Positions 50,295 through 59,189 of a stretch of 64,000 nt of DNA are shown piece by piece. The notes beneath the pieces are model-generated. The model was given only the letters and a program-made list of their open reading frames with translations. It searched no databases and had not been told where the DNA came from. Source of the stretch: Variovorax paradoxus (GTDB lineage Bacteria; Pseudomonadota; Gammaproteobacteria; Burkholderiales; Burkholderiaceae_C); the NCBI GenBank assembly GCA_016806145.1, contig CP063167.1, positions 62,001 to 126,000 of the forward strand, in the 5' to 3' direction. Numbering within the stretch: the stretch's first letter is position 1; each line of letters starts with the position of its first letter. The position numbers were made by a program, and so were the translations under genes.

Positions 50295-51098
50295 TCAGTT
50301 GTCGTCTACGCGCACGAAAGATTCGAGCACCTTGACCATGCGCGCGAGCTGCGGGCCGATGTCCTGCTCGAGCAGCTCGCGGCCGAAGCGGCTGGCCGAG
50401 CCGCCGACGTTGAAGGTCACGACGTTGCCGTCGGCCTGCCGGATGGCCGCGCCCACGCCGCTGATGTCGCTCTCCCAGCCGCGCACGACCATCGTGAAGC
50501 CGCGTTCGCGCCAGTGCGCGAGCGAGGTCTCGATGGCCTGCTGCGTCTGCGGCCAGCGCTCGCGGTCGGCCTGGCGGATCTCGCCCAGCAGCCGCTCGCG
50601 CTCCTTCGCATCGAGCGCGCAGAGGTAGGCATGGCCCATCGCCGAGCGCGCCACGGGCAGCCGCGAACCGATGTCCAGGCCCAGCGACAGCGGCGCGCTG
50701 GAGCGGCAGTTCTCCACGTAGAGCATCGACAGCCCGTTGCGGATGCCGAGCGACACCGAGGCGTCGTAGCGGTCGGCCAGGTCCTGCATGTAGGGCCGCG
50801 CGATGCGCCGCAGCTTGAGGTTCGACACCATCGTGATGCCGAGCGCGACCAGGCTGTCGCCATGCGCGTACTTGCCGGTCTCGCGCGAATGGCGCAGGTA
50901 GCCCGCCACGACCAGGGTGTAGGCGAGCCGCGCGATGGTCGGCTTGGGCAGGCCGGTGCGGCGCGCGAGCTCGGTGCTGGTGAGCCATTTCTCGTCGGGG
51001 CCCCAGGCGGCCAGGATCTCCAGCCCGCGCGCCAGCGCGGTCACGAAGCGCGGGCTGTCGGCACCCTCCTCGAAGTCGATCTGCTTGGTGCGTCCCAT
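50295..51098 (-). CDS. IclR-family transcriptional regulator
   Basis: 267 aa. Winged HTH (VTALARGLEILAAW, TGLPKPTIARLAYTLV) then the IclR effector domain (YMQDLADRYDASVSLGIRNG, VARSAMGHAYLCALD). Resembles PcaR/PobR-type regulators of aromatic-acid genes. Divergent from the lipoprotein hydrolase gene, with two similar 17-bp dyads in the 198-bp spacer. Confidence 0.92.
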   Translation of the reverse strand: MGRTKQIDFEEGADSPRFVTALARGLEILAAWGPDEKWLTSTELARRTGLPKPTIARLAYTLVVAGYLRHSRETGKYAHGDSLVALGITMVSNLKLRRIARPYMQDLADRYDASVSLGIRNGLSMLYVENCRSSAPLSLGLDIGSRLPVARSAMGHAYLCALDAKERERLLGEIRQADRERWPQTQQAIETSLAHWRERGFTMVVRGWESDISGVGAAIRQADGNVVTFNVGGSASRFGRELLEQDIGPQLARMVKVLESFVRVDDN

Positions 51099-51115
51099 GC
51101 GTTTATCTCCATTTA

Positions 51116-51251
51116 ATTTCGTTGTACGGAATTATATTTTCGGCGCTTGGAAACGGTTCATGGAATTCCCTATACGAGAGAAACGCGAGCGGAAAGATAC
51201 TCGCCATCGTTCGAAAGAACGTTCCATAAATCTAATTCCGCTGAACGAAAT
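51116..51251. promoter_or_regulatory. Paired IclR-type operator sites
   Basis: ATTTCGTTGTACGGAAT (51116-51132) and ATTCCGCTGAACGAAAT (51235-51251) are near inverted copies of each other and each is itself a near-palindrome around a 3-nt centre. They border the AT-rich divergent spacer, one near each gene start, as expected for an IclR regulator acting on both promoters by looping. Confidence 0.6.
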
Positions 51252-51296
51252 TAATCGATTCACGCGGAACCCATCCCCACACGCAGGAGACATCTC

Positions 51297-52790
51297 GTGA
51301 AGTTCCATCGCCATCCGGGCCGCCGCGCCACCCTTCTCTCGCTCATCGCCGCCGCGACGCTGGCAGCCTGCGGCGGCGGTGGCGGCGATTCGTCGGGCGC
51401 CAGCGCCGCGGCGCTGGCCGCAGCCCTCGCCGCTCAACAGGCTGGTGCGGGCGGCGCGGGCGCCGGCAATCCCCCGGCACCGCCGCCCCCGGCCGCCCCC
51501 GAGCCCGAGGAAACGCGCGCCCAGGACAGCCGCCAGTTCACGGTCGACGAGACCAAGCTGCCGTTCGCGGCCCTCTCGGGCGCGCCCGACACCGACCGCT
51601 GGTGGGGCGTGCTCGAGGGCGCGGGCTACCGCGTCGAAGTGCCGAAGAACTGGAACGGCATGCTCGTGATGTACGCGCACGGCTACGGCGGCACGGGCCC
51701 GGTGGTGAGCGTCAGCGATCCCACGATCCGCGCGCACCTGATCGCCCAGGGCTACGCCTGGGCCGCGTCGAGCTACACCAAGAACTACTACGACGTGCGC
51801 GCCGGCGTCGAGGACACCAACGCGCTCGCGCTGGCCTTCCAGCGCATCGCCTCGCAGAACGGCCGCACGCTCGATGCGCCGCGCAAGACCTACATCGTCG
51901 GCCAGTCGCTCGGCGGCCACGTGGCCGCGGCCGCGGTCGATGCCGAGGCGACGGAGACGGCCAACCACAAGGTGCGCTATGCGGGCGCAGTGCCGATGTG
52001 CGGCGTGCTCGGCGACACCGAGCTCTACAACTACTTCGGCGCCTCGCAGATCGCGGCGCAGCAGCTGGCCGGCCTGCCCGTCACCGGCTGGCCCGTGAGC
52101 AACTGGGCCGACCTGCTGCCCGCGGTGCGCGCCGCGCTGTTCACCAGATTCCCGAGCGCGACGACCGCGCAGGGCGAGAAGTACAAGGCCATCGTCAAGA
52201 ACCTCACGGGCGGCGAACGCCCGATGTTCGACGCCGGCTTCGCGGGCAGCATGAACGCCACCGTGTGGGGCACCTTCGGCCGCGACGGCACCATCAACGG
52301 CATCCTCAACCGCGACGGCTACGACACCACCGGCATCGTCTACCAGCTCGACAACGACCCGGCGCAAAGCCCGGAGGAAGTCACCTTCAACCAGGGCGCC
52401 TACCGGCTGCATGCCGACCCCGAGGCCAACCGGCTGCGGCGCGACGGCCTGCGCTGGTTCCCCAAGTCCAATGCGCGCATCGACGTGCCGGTGGTGACCA
52501 TCCACACGCTGGGCGACGTCTATGTGCCGTTCAGCATGGAGCAGATCTACAAGCGCCGCGCCGATGCGCTGGGCACCTCGAAGTGGCTGGTGCAGCGCGC
52601 GATCCGCGGCATCAGCCACTGCGACTTCACGACCGAGGAACAGACCCAGGCCTTCGATGCGATGACGAACTGGGAGCAGAACGGCGTGAAGCCGGCCGGC
52701 GACGAGGTGCTCGACGCCGCGACCGTGGCGCGCGCCGACTACGGCTGCAAGTTCTCCTCGGCCAGCCGCGGCGGCTGTCCCGCGCCCTGA
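51297..52790 (+). CDS. Lipoprotein alpha/beta-hydrolase
   Basis: 497 aa, GTG start with GCAGGAG 9 nt upstream. Lipobox LAAC (Cys25), Gly/Ala/Pro-rich linker to ~75, then a hydrolase domain: VMYAHGYGGTG (oxyanion region), nucleophile Ser204 in VGQSLGGH, a later Asp region (TIHTLGDVYVPFSMEQIY) and His in GISHCDF. The architecture (anchored esterase or lyase) parallels the tannase-type lipoprotein at 19095. Probably hydrolyses an ester at the cell surface; regulated by the divergent IclR gene. Confidence 0.85.
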   Translation: MKFHRHPGRRATLLSLIAAATLAACGGGGGDSSGASAAALAAALAAQQAGAGGAGAGNPPAPPPPAAPEPEETRAQDSRQFTVDETKLPFAALSGAPDTDRWWGVLEGAGYRVEVPKNWNGMLVMYAHGYGGTGPVVSVSDPTIRAHLIAQGYAWAASSYTKNYYDVRAGVEDTNALALAFQRIASQNGRTLDAPRKTYIVGQSLGGHVAAAAVDAEATETANHKVRYAGAVPMCGVLGDTELYNYFGASQIAAQQLAGLPVTGWPVSNWADLLPAVRAALFTRFPSATTAQGEKYKAIVKNLTGGERPMFDAGFAGSMNATVWGTFGRDGTINGILNRDGYDTTGIVYQLDNDPAQSPEEVTFNQGAYRLHADPEANRLRRDGLRWFPKSNARIDVPVVTIHTLGDVYVPFSMEQIYKRRADALGTSKWLVQRAIRGISHCDFTTEEQTQAFDAMTNWEQNGVKPAGDEVLDAATVARADYGCKFSSASRGGCPAP

Positions 52791-52797
52791 CGGCGCC

Positions 52798-52849
52798 GGT
52801 GCGGCGCGTCCCGTTCGCGGGGCGGCCGCACCGCCTTTTCCGTTTTTTC
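52798..52849 (+). terminator. Strong intrinsic terminator between hydrolase and Bug genes
   Basis: Stem GGTGCGGC...GCCGCACC (52798-52805 / 52825-52832) with an inner GC-rich stem and TTCG loop, followed by a T-rich tract (52836-52847). It should stop or attenuate transcription after the hydrolase, so the following Bug gene is transcribed separately or at lower level. Confidence 0.75.
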
Positions 52850-52865
52850 GTTCGCACGTCCTTCC

Positions 52866-53855
52866 ATGAAACAACCCAACCTCACCCGCCGTGCGCTGCA
52901 CGCCCTGCTGCTGGCCGCCGGCCTCGCCGCCGCTCCCGCCTTCGCGCAGTCCGATGCCTTTCCGGTCCGCCCGATCCGCGTGCTGATCGGCTTCACCGCC
53001 GGCGGCTCGACCGACGTGCCGTTCCGCGTGCTGGCCGAGAACGCCTCGAAGATCCTCGGCCAGCCGGTCATCATCGAGAACAAGCCCGGCGCGGGCGGCG
53101 TGCTGCCCGCGCAGACCATGCAGGCCACCGCGCCCGACGGCTACACGCTCGCGCAGGTGCCGCTGCCGGTGTTCCGCCTGCCCTACACCACCAAGCTCAA
53201 CTGGGACCCGGCCAACGACCTGAGCTACGTGATCGGCCTGGCCGGCTATTCCTTCGGCCTGGTGGTGCCCGCCGATTCGCCGATCAAGTCGATGCGCGAG
53301 TACCTCGCCTATGCCAAGGCCAACCCGGGCCGCCTGAGCTACGGCACGCCGGGCGCGCTCACCACCTTGCACCTGACGATGGAAGCGATCGCGATCCAGG
53401 CCGGCGTGGAGTTCAATCACGTGCCCTACAAGGGCAACTCCGAATCGCTGCAGGCGGTGCTCGGCGGCCATGTGATGTCGGTGGCCGACACGCCGGGCTG
53501 GGGCCCGTACGTCGACCAGGGCAAGCTGCGGCTGCTGTCGACCTGGGGCGAGACTCGTTCGAAGAAATACCCGAACGCGCCCACGCTCAAGGAGTCGGGC
53601 ATCGACATGGTGCAGGCCTCGCCCTTCGGCCTGGTGCTGCCCAAGGGCGCGAACCCGAAGGTGGTCGCGATCCTGCACGACGCCTTCAAGAAGGCGATGG
53701 AGATGCCCAACTACCAGGAGTCGCTCGCCAAGTTCGACATGGAGACCTTCTACATGGACAGCGCGGCCTACAAGCAGTACGCGGTGCGCACCATGAAGAC
53801 CGAGAAGGCCGTGATCGACAAGCTGGGGCTGGGCACGGCGGGCGCCGCCAAGTAG
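52866..53855 (+). CDS. Bug/TctC-family periplasmic solute-binding receptor
   Basis: 329 aa, Sec signal peptide (MKQPNLTRRALHALLLAAGL then AAAPAFAQ). Motifs FPVRPIRVLIGFTAGGSTDV, PDGYTLAQ and NHVPYKGNSESLQAVLGGHV. Follows a strong terminator after the lipoprotein hydrolase, so expression may be partly uncoupled, yet the gene order suggests it binds the acid released by the hydrolase. No TctAB nearby. Confidence 0.92.
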   Translation: MKQPNLTRRALHALLLAAGLAAAPAFAQSDAFPVRPIRVLIGFTAGGSTDVPFRVLAENASKILGQPVIIENKPGAGGVLPAQTMQATAPDGYTLAQVPLPVFRLPYTTKLNWDPANDLSYVIGLAGYSFGLVVPADSPIKSMREYLAYAKANPGRLSYGTPGALTTLHLTMEAIAIQAGVEFNHVPYKGNSESLQAVLGGHVMSVADTPGWGPYVDQGKLRLLSTWGETRSKKYPNAPTLKESGIDMVQASPFGLVLPKGANPKVVAILHDAFKKAMEMPNYQESLAKFDMETFYMDSAAYKQYAVRTMKTEKAVIDKLGLGTAGAAK

Positions 53856-53908
53856 GCGACCGCCACGCCGCGCACCGGCGATGGCGCCGGAGAACGCCTC
53901 CTGCGCCC

Positions 53909-55270
53909 TCAGGGCGCCAGCGTGAGCTTGAGGATCTGGTTGCCGTGGTTCGCGCCCACGTAGACGGTGCCGTCGGCGGCCACCGCCACGCCGATCGGGA
54001 AGTTGAAGGCGATCGGCACGCCGCTGCCGTCCTGCAGGGTGCTGATCTCGCCCGCGGGCGTGACCACGCGCGCCACGCCGTCCCAGGCATGGGTCAGGAA
54101 CACGTTGTCGTGCGCATCCACCGCCACGCCGTACGAATAGCCGAGCTTGGCCGGCGTTGCCGCCGTTCCGTCGACCACGCCCGCGCCCGCGTTGCCGTTG
54201 GCGCAATCGCCCAGCAGCGTGCTCACGGTGGCGCTGGCCACGTCGATCTTGCGCAGGCAGGGGCTGTCGGTGTCGGTGTCGTAGAGCGTCTTGCCGTCGC
54301 GACTGAGCGCGAGGCCCTGCGGCCTCGCCAGTTGCGCGGCCGTGCCGACGCCGTCGAGATAGGCCTGCGTGCCGTCGCCCGCGAGCGTGCTCGTGGTGCC
54401 GTCGGCGGCGACCTTGCGCACGCGCTTGTTCTCCGTGTCCGCCACGAAGAGGTTGCCCGCGCCGTCGAGCGCGATGCCGACGGGATTGCTGAACATCACG
54501 GGGGCCGGACTGTCGGCGAATCCGCTGCTGCCGCCGCCGACCCAGGTGCTGGCGGTGGTGGCGCCGGGCGCGATCTTGCTGATGCGATGCTGGTCGCTCA
54601 CGTAGAGCGTGCCGTCGGCCGCCAGTGCCAGGCCCGCCGGCGCATTCATCGTCGCGCCCGGCGTCACCTCGGCACCGCTGCCGCTGGCGGTGTCGATCCG
54701 GTAGACCGAGCCATTGCCGCCCATGGCCACGTAGAGCTTCGCGCCGCTCGCATCGAGCGCGAGCTGGTAGGGGCTGCTGTAGCTCACGCCCGTCGTCGCC
54801 AGCACGGTGGCGACCCAGGGCTTGACCGTCAACGTGGCGGCCCGGCTGGTCACGCTGCCGCTGGCGCCCGTCACCCGCACGCGCAGTTGCTGGCCGCTGT
54901 CGGCCAACTGGCTGGCGGCCGTGCTGAAGCTGTCGGCGGTGGCACCGGCCACATCGCTCCAGTGCGCGCCGCCGTCGGTGCTGCGCTGCCATTGGTAGGC
55001 CGTGGCATGCGCGGCCTGCACCTTCAGCGTGGCGGGAACGCCCTGGCCCACGGTGGTGTTCGATGGCTGCGTCGTGATCGAGGCCGCGGCCGGAGCGGGT
55101 GCCGGCGGGGGTGTCTGCGCGGCAGGCGCGGGTGCGGGTGCGGGAGCGACCGGGAAGCCGGCGAAGCCGCCGCCACCGCCGCCACCTCCGCAGGCCGCCA
55201 GCACGAGGTTCATGGTCAGCAGCGCGACCGGGGTGCGCACGGCACGGCAAACGGCAAGACGGGTGTTCAT
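53909..55270 (-). CDS. NHL-repeat beta-propeller lipoprotein with Ig-like domain
   Basis: 453 aa; ATG 55270 chosen with AAGGAAGG upstream. Lipobox LVLAAC then a Gly/Ala/Pro-rich linker; residues ~55-140 form an Ig/Big-like domain with YQWQRSTDGGAHWSD; the rest is a propeller with NHL-type blades (PYQLALDASGAKLYVAMGGN, PVGIALDGAGNLFVADTENK, PIGVAVAADGTVYVGANHGN). Probably a cell-surface binding or scaffolding protein. A long hairpin-like repeat lies 73-99 bp upstream of its start. Confidence 0.8.
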   Translation of the reverse strand: MNTRLAVCRAVRTPVALLTMNLVLAACGGGGGGGGFAGFPVAPAPAPAPAAQTPPPAPAPAAASITTQPSNTTVGQGVPATLKVQAAHATAYQWQRSTDGGAHWSDVAGATADSFSTAASQLADSGQQLRVRVTGASGSVTSRAATLTVKPWVATVLATTGVSYSSPYQLALDASGAKLYVAMGGNGSVYRIDTASGSGAEVTPGATMNAPAGLALAADGTLYVSDQHRISKIAPGATTASTWVGGGSSGFADSPAPVMFSNPVGIALDGAGNLFVADTENKRVRKVAADGTTSTLAGDGTQAYLDGVGTAAQLARPQGLALSRDGKTLYDTDTDSPCLRKIDVASATVSTLLGDCANGNAGAGVVDGTAATPAKLGYSYGVAVDAHDNVFLTHAWDGVARVVTPAGEISTLQDGSGVPIAFNFPIGVAVAADGTVYVGANHGNQILKLTLAP

Positions 55271-55342
55271 GAGAGGCCTTCCTTCTTTCAAGCGAGTGGA
55301 TGAGAAGGCCTCCACGGTAGGGATCGCGACCCCTGCGATCTA

Positions 55343-55369
55343 GTGTCGAAGGTCATCGACCTTCGGCAC
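55343..55369. promoter_or_regulatory. 27-bp inverted repeat upstream of the NHL lipoprotein gene
   Basis: Arms GTGTCGAAGGTC and GACCTTCGGCAC around ATC, 12 bp with one mismatch. On the minus strand a T-run precedes rather than follows it, so it is not a normal terminator for the kinase gene; an operator for the NHL gene, perhaps used by the neighbouring response regulator, is possible. Confidence 0.4.
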
Positions 55370-55381
55370 GAAAAAAGACGT

Positions 55382-57163
55382 TCAGCCGTGCGCGCGATCG
55401 GTGGTCGGTTCGTGCCGCGCGGGTGCCGCAAGGGCCTGCAGCAGCCTGTCGGCGGCCACCGGCTTGAGCAGCACCTGCAGGCCGGCGTCGTGCATCTGCC
55501 GTTGCCGCCGCGGCGCGGTCTCGCCGGTGATCAGCAGCACGCGCAGGCCGGGGCCGAAGCGCGCGCGCAGCCGCTGCGCCGCGGCCAGTCCGTCGGCGCC
55601 ATCGGCCAGCCGCACGTCGCACAGCAGCACGTCGACCGGCGAGCCGCCCTGCGCGGCCTGCGCCAGCACGGCCTCGGCTTCGGCCTCGCTGGCCACCGCG
55701 TCGATGGCCACGCGATGGGCCTGCAGCAGCCCGGTCACGGCCTGGCGGATCGGCGCTTCGTCGTCGATCAACAGCACGCGCCGCGGCAGCAGCAACACGG
55801 CATCCGCGCGTGCGATGGCGGGCGCGACACCCGAGGCCGACACCGCCGGCAACACCATGCGGAAGCGGCTGCCGCGCCCCGGTCGCGAATGCACCTGCAG
55901 CGGATGCGCCAGCAGGCGCGAGAGCCGCTGCACGATCGACAGGCCGATGCCCAGCCCCTGCGCGCGATCGCGCCCCGGATTACCGACCTGGTAGAACTCG
56001 TCGAAGATGCGGCCCAGGTGCTCGGGCGCGATGCCGATGCCGGTGTCGCGCACGTCGATCCACACCAGCGGCCCGCGCGCGCGCGCGGCCACCACCACGC
56101 CGCCGCGCGGTGTGTACTTGAGCGCGTTGTCCACCAGATTGGAGAGCAGCCGCTGCAACAGCTGCGGGTCGCTCAGCACCCAGCACGGCGTGGCGCGCAA
56201 TCGCAGCTGCAGGTCCTTGCCGGCCGCCCGCGCCGCGAACACGTTGTTGAGCGCGAGGAACAGCGGATTGAGCTCGACCGGCCGTATCCGCGGCGCCACC
56301 TCGCCGGCATCGAGCCGCGAGATGTCGAGCAGCGTGTCGAGCGAATCGCCGAGCGTTCCGACCGCATCCATCAGCCGCACCGCGTGGTCCCATTCCTCGC
56401 TGCCCTGCAGCTTCTTCTCGATCACGGCGCCGAACAGCGCGATCGCATGCAGCGGCTGGCGCAGGTCGTGGCTCGCCGCGGCGAGAAAGCGCGTCTTCTC
56501 CTCGCTGGCGCGCTGGGTCGCGGCAATCTGGTGGCTCAGCTGCTCGGCCAGCGCCTCCTTCTCGAAGCGCATGGTCAGCGAGGCCGTCAGCAGCCGGTGG
56601 TGCTGCAGCGCGAAGGTGATCATCACGCACATGTAGAGCAGGCAGCCGGTGGCCAGGAACAGGTGCACGGTGTCGCCGCGCCAGGCCAGCGCAAGGGTCA
56701 GGCTCGCCATGCTGGGCACGATGAAGCGCGGGATGTTGCGCTTGAGCACCGCCAGCGACAGCGCACCGCCGGCGCAGCCGCCCATCATCATGACGATGAC
56801 CATCACCCAGAGCCCGAGATTGCGCCCCGGCGGCACGCACAGCCAAGGCGCGAGGCCCCAGACGCAGGAGCGCAGCAGCACGTTGCGCGCATTGAAGCGC
56901 GCCCAGTACTCTGGATGCTCGGCCGCGTCGGGACTGCGCCGGTAGCGCCTGTAGGCGCGTCGCAGCGTCAACGCCAGGTGCAGCGCCATCCACAACAGTA
57001 CCTGCCAGCGCCAGGTGGCCACGAACAGGCCGATGCCCAGCGCCTGCGCCGTGAGCAGGTCCGCGAGATAGGCGGCCGGCGCGTTCGCATGCACCGCCGC
57101 CACCTGTTCGCGCAACACCCGCCGGGCCAGTTCTGGTGGAGGCGCTTCGGTCATCGCGACCAT
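55382..57163 (-). CDS. Membrane hybrid histidine kinase with receiver domain
   Basis: 593 aa (alternative ATG at 57154). Residues ~30-190 contain about six membrane segments without a periplasmic domain; residues ~205-240 hold the phospho-acceptor helix with His232 (ASHDLRQPLHAIALFG); the ATPase domain has N-box NLVDNALKYTPRGG, G1 DTGIGIAPEH and G2 GLGIGLSIV; a C-terminal receiver follows from ~460 (VLLIDDEAPIRQAV, LLCDVRLADGADG, LLITGETA). Probably autophosphorylates, passes to its own receiver, and signals the NarL-type regulator encoded just upstream. Stimulus unknown. Confidence 0.93.
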   Translation of the reverse strand: MVAMTEAPPPELARRVLREQVAAVHANAPAAYLADLLTAQALGIGLFVATWRWQVLLWMALHLALTLRRAYRRYRRSPDAAEHPEYWARFNARNVLLRSCVWGLAPWLCVPPGRNLGLWVMVIVMMMGGCAGGALSLAVLKRNIPRFIVPSMASLTLALAWRGDTVHLFLATGCLLYMCVMITFALQHHRLLTASLTMRFEKEALAEQLSHQIAATQRASEEKTRFLAAASHDLRQPLHAIALFGAVIEKKLQGSEEWDHAVRLMDAVGTLGDSLDTLLDISRLDAGEVAPRIRPVELNPLFLALNNVFAARAAGKDLQLRLRATPCWVLSDPQLLQRLLSNLVDNALKYTPRGGVVVAARARGPLVWIDVRDTGIGIAPEHLGRIFDEFYQVGNPGRDRAQGLGIGLSIVQRLSRLLAHPLQVHSRPGRGSRFRMVLPAVSASGVAPAIARADAVLLLPRRVLLIDDEAPIRQAVTGLLQAHRVAIDAVASEAEAEAVLAQAAQGGSPVDVLLCDVRLADGADGLAAAQRLRARFGPGLRVLLITGETAPRRQRQMHDAGLQVLLKPVAADRLLQALAAPARHEPTTDRAHG

Positions 57164-57201
57164 GCGGGCATCTCCATCGAAGGCCGCATGGCGCGAAGAG
57201 C

Positions 57202-57885
57202 TTATCGAAGGCTGCTGATGAGCTGGGCCCGCGAGCGCATGCCGAACAGCAGCAGCAAGGTGGACACATGGTTCTTGACCGTGCCCTCGGTCAGGTGCGA
57301 CAGCTGCGCGATCTCCTTGTTCGACTTGCCCGCCAGCAGCCAGTCGAGGATCTCGACCTGGCGCGCATTGAGCTGCGGCTGCGATTCGGCGCGCGCCGTC
57401 GTCGTGGGCGCGCTGCTCGAGGTCGTCGACGGCCGGGCCGGCAGGCCGATCAGGTCGTTGTCCCTCACGTAGCGCAGCACCTCGCCCAGGTGGCCGGTCT
57501 TGGGCAGGAAGGCCTGCGCCCCGAGCGCCATCGCGCCGTGCATCAGCGCATGGCTGTCCTTGCCCGAGAGCACGATCACGGGCGAGGAAGGGAAGGCACG
57601 CCGGAAGCGCACCAGCGTGTCCAGCCCCTGCGAATCGGGCAGGTCGAGATCGAGCAGCACCAGAGGGTGCGAGGCCGCATGAAGCGCATAGAGGTGCAGG
57701 GCATCGGCGAGGCAGCGCGCCTCGTACACCGGCACGCTGCCCGTCTCAGCCAGCAGCAGCGCGCGCAGACCCAGGCGTACCAGCTCATGGTCGTCGACCA
57801 CCAGGATGCCGCGCGCCGGAAGCGGCATCGAGGCTTCGACGAGCAAGGGCGCGGCATGCGGCGACAGGGGTGCGGCGTGGGCCAT
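57202..57885 (-). CDS. NarL/LuxR-type response regulator
   Basis: 227 aa (start may instead be Met20 at 57828). Receiver: Asp31/Asp32 acidic pocket (ILVVDDHELVRLGL), phospho-acceptor Asp79 (VLLDLDLPDSQGL) and Lys129 (FLPKTG). C-terminal LuxR HTH ~171-225 (LNARQVEILDWLLAGKSNKE, THEGTVKNHVS-type turn as LTEGTVKNHVSTLL). Upstream of, and co-directional with, the hybrid kinase gene, separated by 38 bp, so they form a two-component pair. Confidence 0.93.
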   Translation of the reverse strand: MAHAAPLSPHAAPLLVEASMPLPARGILVVDDHELVRLGLRALLLAETGSVPVYEARCLADALHLYALHAASHPLVLLDLDLPDSQGLDTLVRFRRAFPSSPVIVLSGKDSHALMHGAMALGAQAFLPKTGHLGEVLRYVRDNDLIGLPARPSTTSSSAPTTTARAESQPQLNARQVEILDWLLAGKSNKEIAQLSHLTEGTVKNHVSTLLLLFGMRSRAQLISSLR

Positions 57886-57923
57886 GGGCGGGCATCTTAG
57901 TGCCGCCTCTAGCGAAAAACGAA

Positions 57924-57937
57924 ATGACGAAAGTCAT
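57924..57937. promoter_or_regulatory. Short dyad upstream of the response regulator
   Basis: ATGAC-GAAA-GTCAT, a perfect 5-bp dyad 39 bp upstream of the response-regulator start, in an otherwise featureless 291-bp spacer (57886-58176). Could be an autoregulatory site; weak evidence. Confidence 0.3.
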
Positions 57938-58176
57938 GAAGACCGCTGCCGCGCGGCCAACGATCGGCGCTGTCGGCAAGAGACTCGCCCTTTGGAATAT
58001 TGCGCGATGCTCGCTGGTGTCGTCGCCAGTCTTGCCGTACGTCGAAAAGGAGCGACCGAATCGAGGATCCCGGCACTCCGCGGGCTCATTCGCCACGCGA
58101 ACGCGATCATCTACGCAAGAAGAGATAGCGCTTCTGGACAGCTCGGCGCACGAGTGCCGCGCAATGCGGCCCGCGC

Positions 58177-58497
58177 TCAGATCGCGATCGAAGGCAGCGC
58201 CTGCGCCTGCGCGGCGCGTGGTGCCACCACGATGCGCTGGGGCCGTTCCACGCGCGGCAACGGCTCTGGCAAGGCCTCTTCGGACATGGCCACGGCAGCA
58301 GTCGCGCCGAGCACGCCCCACACCGCGGCGAAGCGCACGTCGGCTTCCTTGCGCAGGCGCGCGATCTGCTCGATCTCCTGGGGCGCGACCTTCGTACGGC
58401 CGCCGCGCGTTCGCTGGTGCAGCACGTGAATGGCCGCCTGGGCCGCGTCCTCGGCGCCCACCCATGCCGCAAAGGCGGCGTCCCGGTTGTCTTGCAT
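58177..58497 (-). CDS. Small uncharacterised protein (106 aa)
   Basis: MQDNRDAAFAAWVGAEDAAQ opening, a charged helical middle (RTKVAPQEIEQIARLRKEAD) and a hydrophobic-to-Pro/Arg tail (FAAVWGVLGATAAVAMSEEA). No family recognised. Mixed helical composition with normal amino-acid use supports coding, but start and function are unverified. Lies alone on the minus strand between the two-component pair and the next small gene. Confidence 0.5.
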   Translation of the reverse strand: MQDNRDAAFAAWVGAEDAAQAAIHVLHQRTRGGRTKVAPQEIEQIARLRKEADVRFAAVWGVLGATAAVAMSEEALPEPLPRVERPQRIVVAPRAAQAQALPSIAI

Positions 58498-58670
58498 GCT
58501 TGTTCCCCAGCGAAGAAATTGGCGCAGTCATCCACGCCTTGATACACCGTATCGATCGGACCGTGCGTCTTCTGTAGGCCATTGCCGACTCGCCCTGCCG
58601 GTGGAGGACTGCCCGCCGTCCGCGCCGGGGGCCGATCATTCCCCCGACCAAGACCTCGAGGAAAAAAACC

Positions 58671-58919
58671 ATGTCCCAGCTCAGCGTCGATCTCTACCAA
58701 AGCGTCACCGATCCCGAGAAATTCATGGCCGTGCCGTCCGGCACCGACCCCGCCGAGCTGACCGGGCCGATGGTGTTCGACCGCGACTACGGGCAGGTGG
58801 TGCGCTACCGCGAGGGCTTCGAGTTCGACCCGACGCAGGACTACGCGGGCGCCAACGCCGCCAAGATCGCCGCCGACATCCTCACGGTGCGGTGGGCGCT
58901 CTATCGCCGCGACGCCTGA
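58671..58919 (+). CDS. Small uncharacterised protein (82 aa)
   Basis: MSQLSVDLYQSVTDPEKFMA, then a folded-looking Asp/Gly/Tyr-rich body (YGQVVRYREGFEFDPTQDYA) ending KIAADILTVRWALYRRDA. GAGGAAAAAAACC lies just before the ATG. No signal peptide or membrane segment. No recognised family; amino-acid use and the ribosome-binding site argue that it is real. Confidence 0.65.
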   Translation: MSQLSVDLYQSVTDPEKFMAVPSGTDPAELTGPMVFDRDYGQVVRYREGFEFDPTQDYAGANAAKIAADILTVRWALYRRDA

Positions 58920-59189
58920 GACCCCGCGAGCGGCTCAGGACGTTCCGATCCGGCGCGCCTGCGCCTCGATCACGAGGCGATCGATGCGCTCGTCGGGCCG
59001 TCGGCCGTGGATGGCCAGGATTCATGACGTGACGCGAGGCCGCGCGTGGCGGCCCGGTTTGTTGCGGACCCGGGCATTGACGCCGCTGCCGATGACGCAC
59101 GCATGACACCCCCGCGCCGGCGTATGTAGTGCCGGCGTCACCTTCGCTGCGCACGATGGCGTCTTTCTCCACCTCACTGAAAGCACCGC

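Noticed and set aside
51132..55250. 1372-codon minus-strand frame
   Set aside because: Antisense to the lipoprotein hydrolase and Bug genes and out of frame with the NHL gene; composition is Arg/His/Gly-rich.
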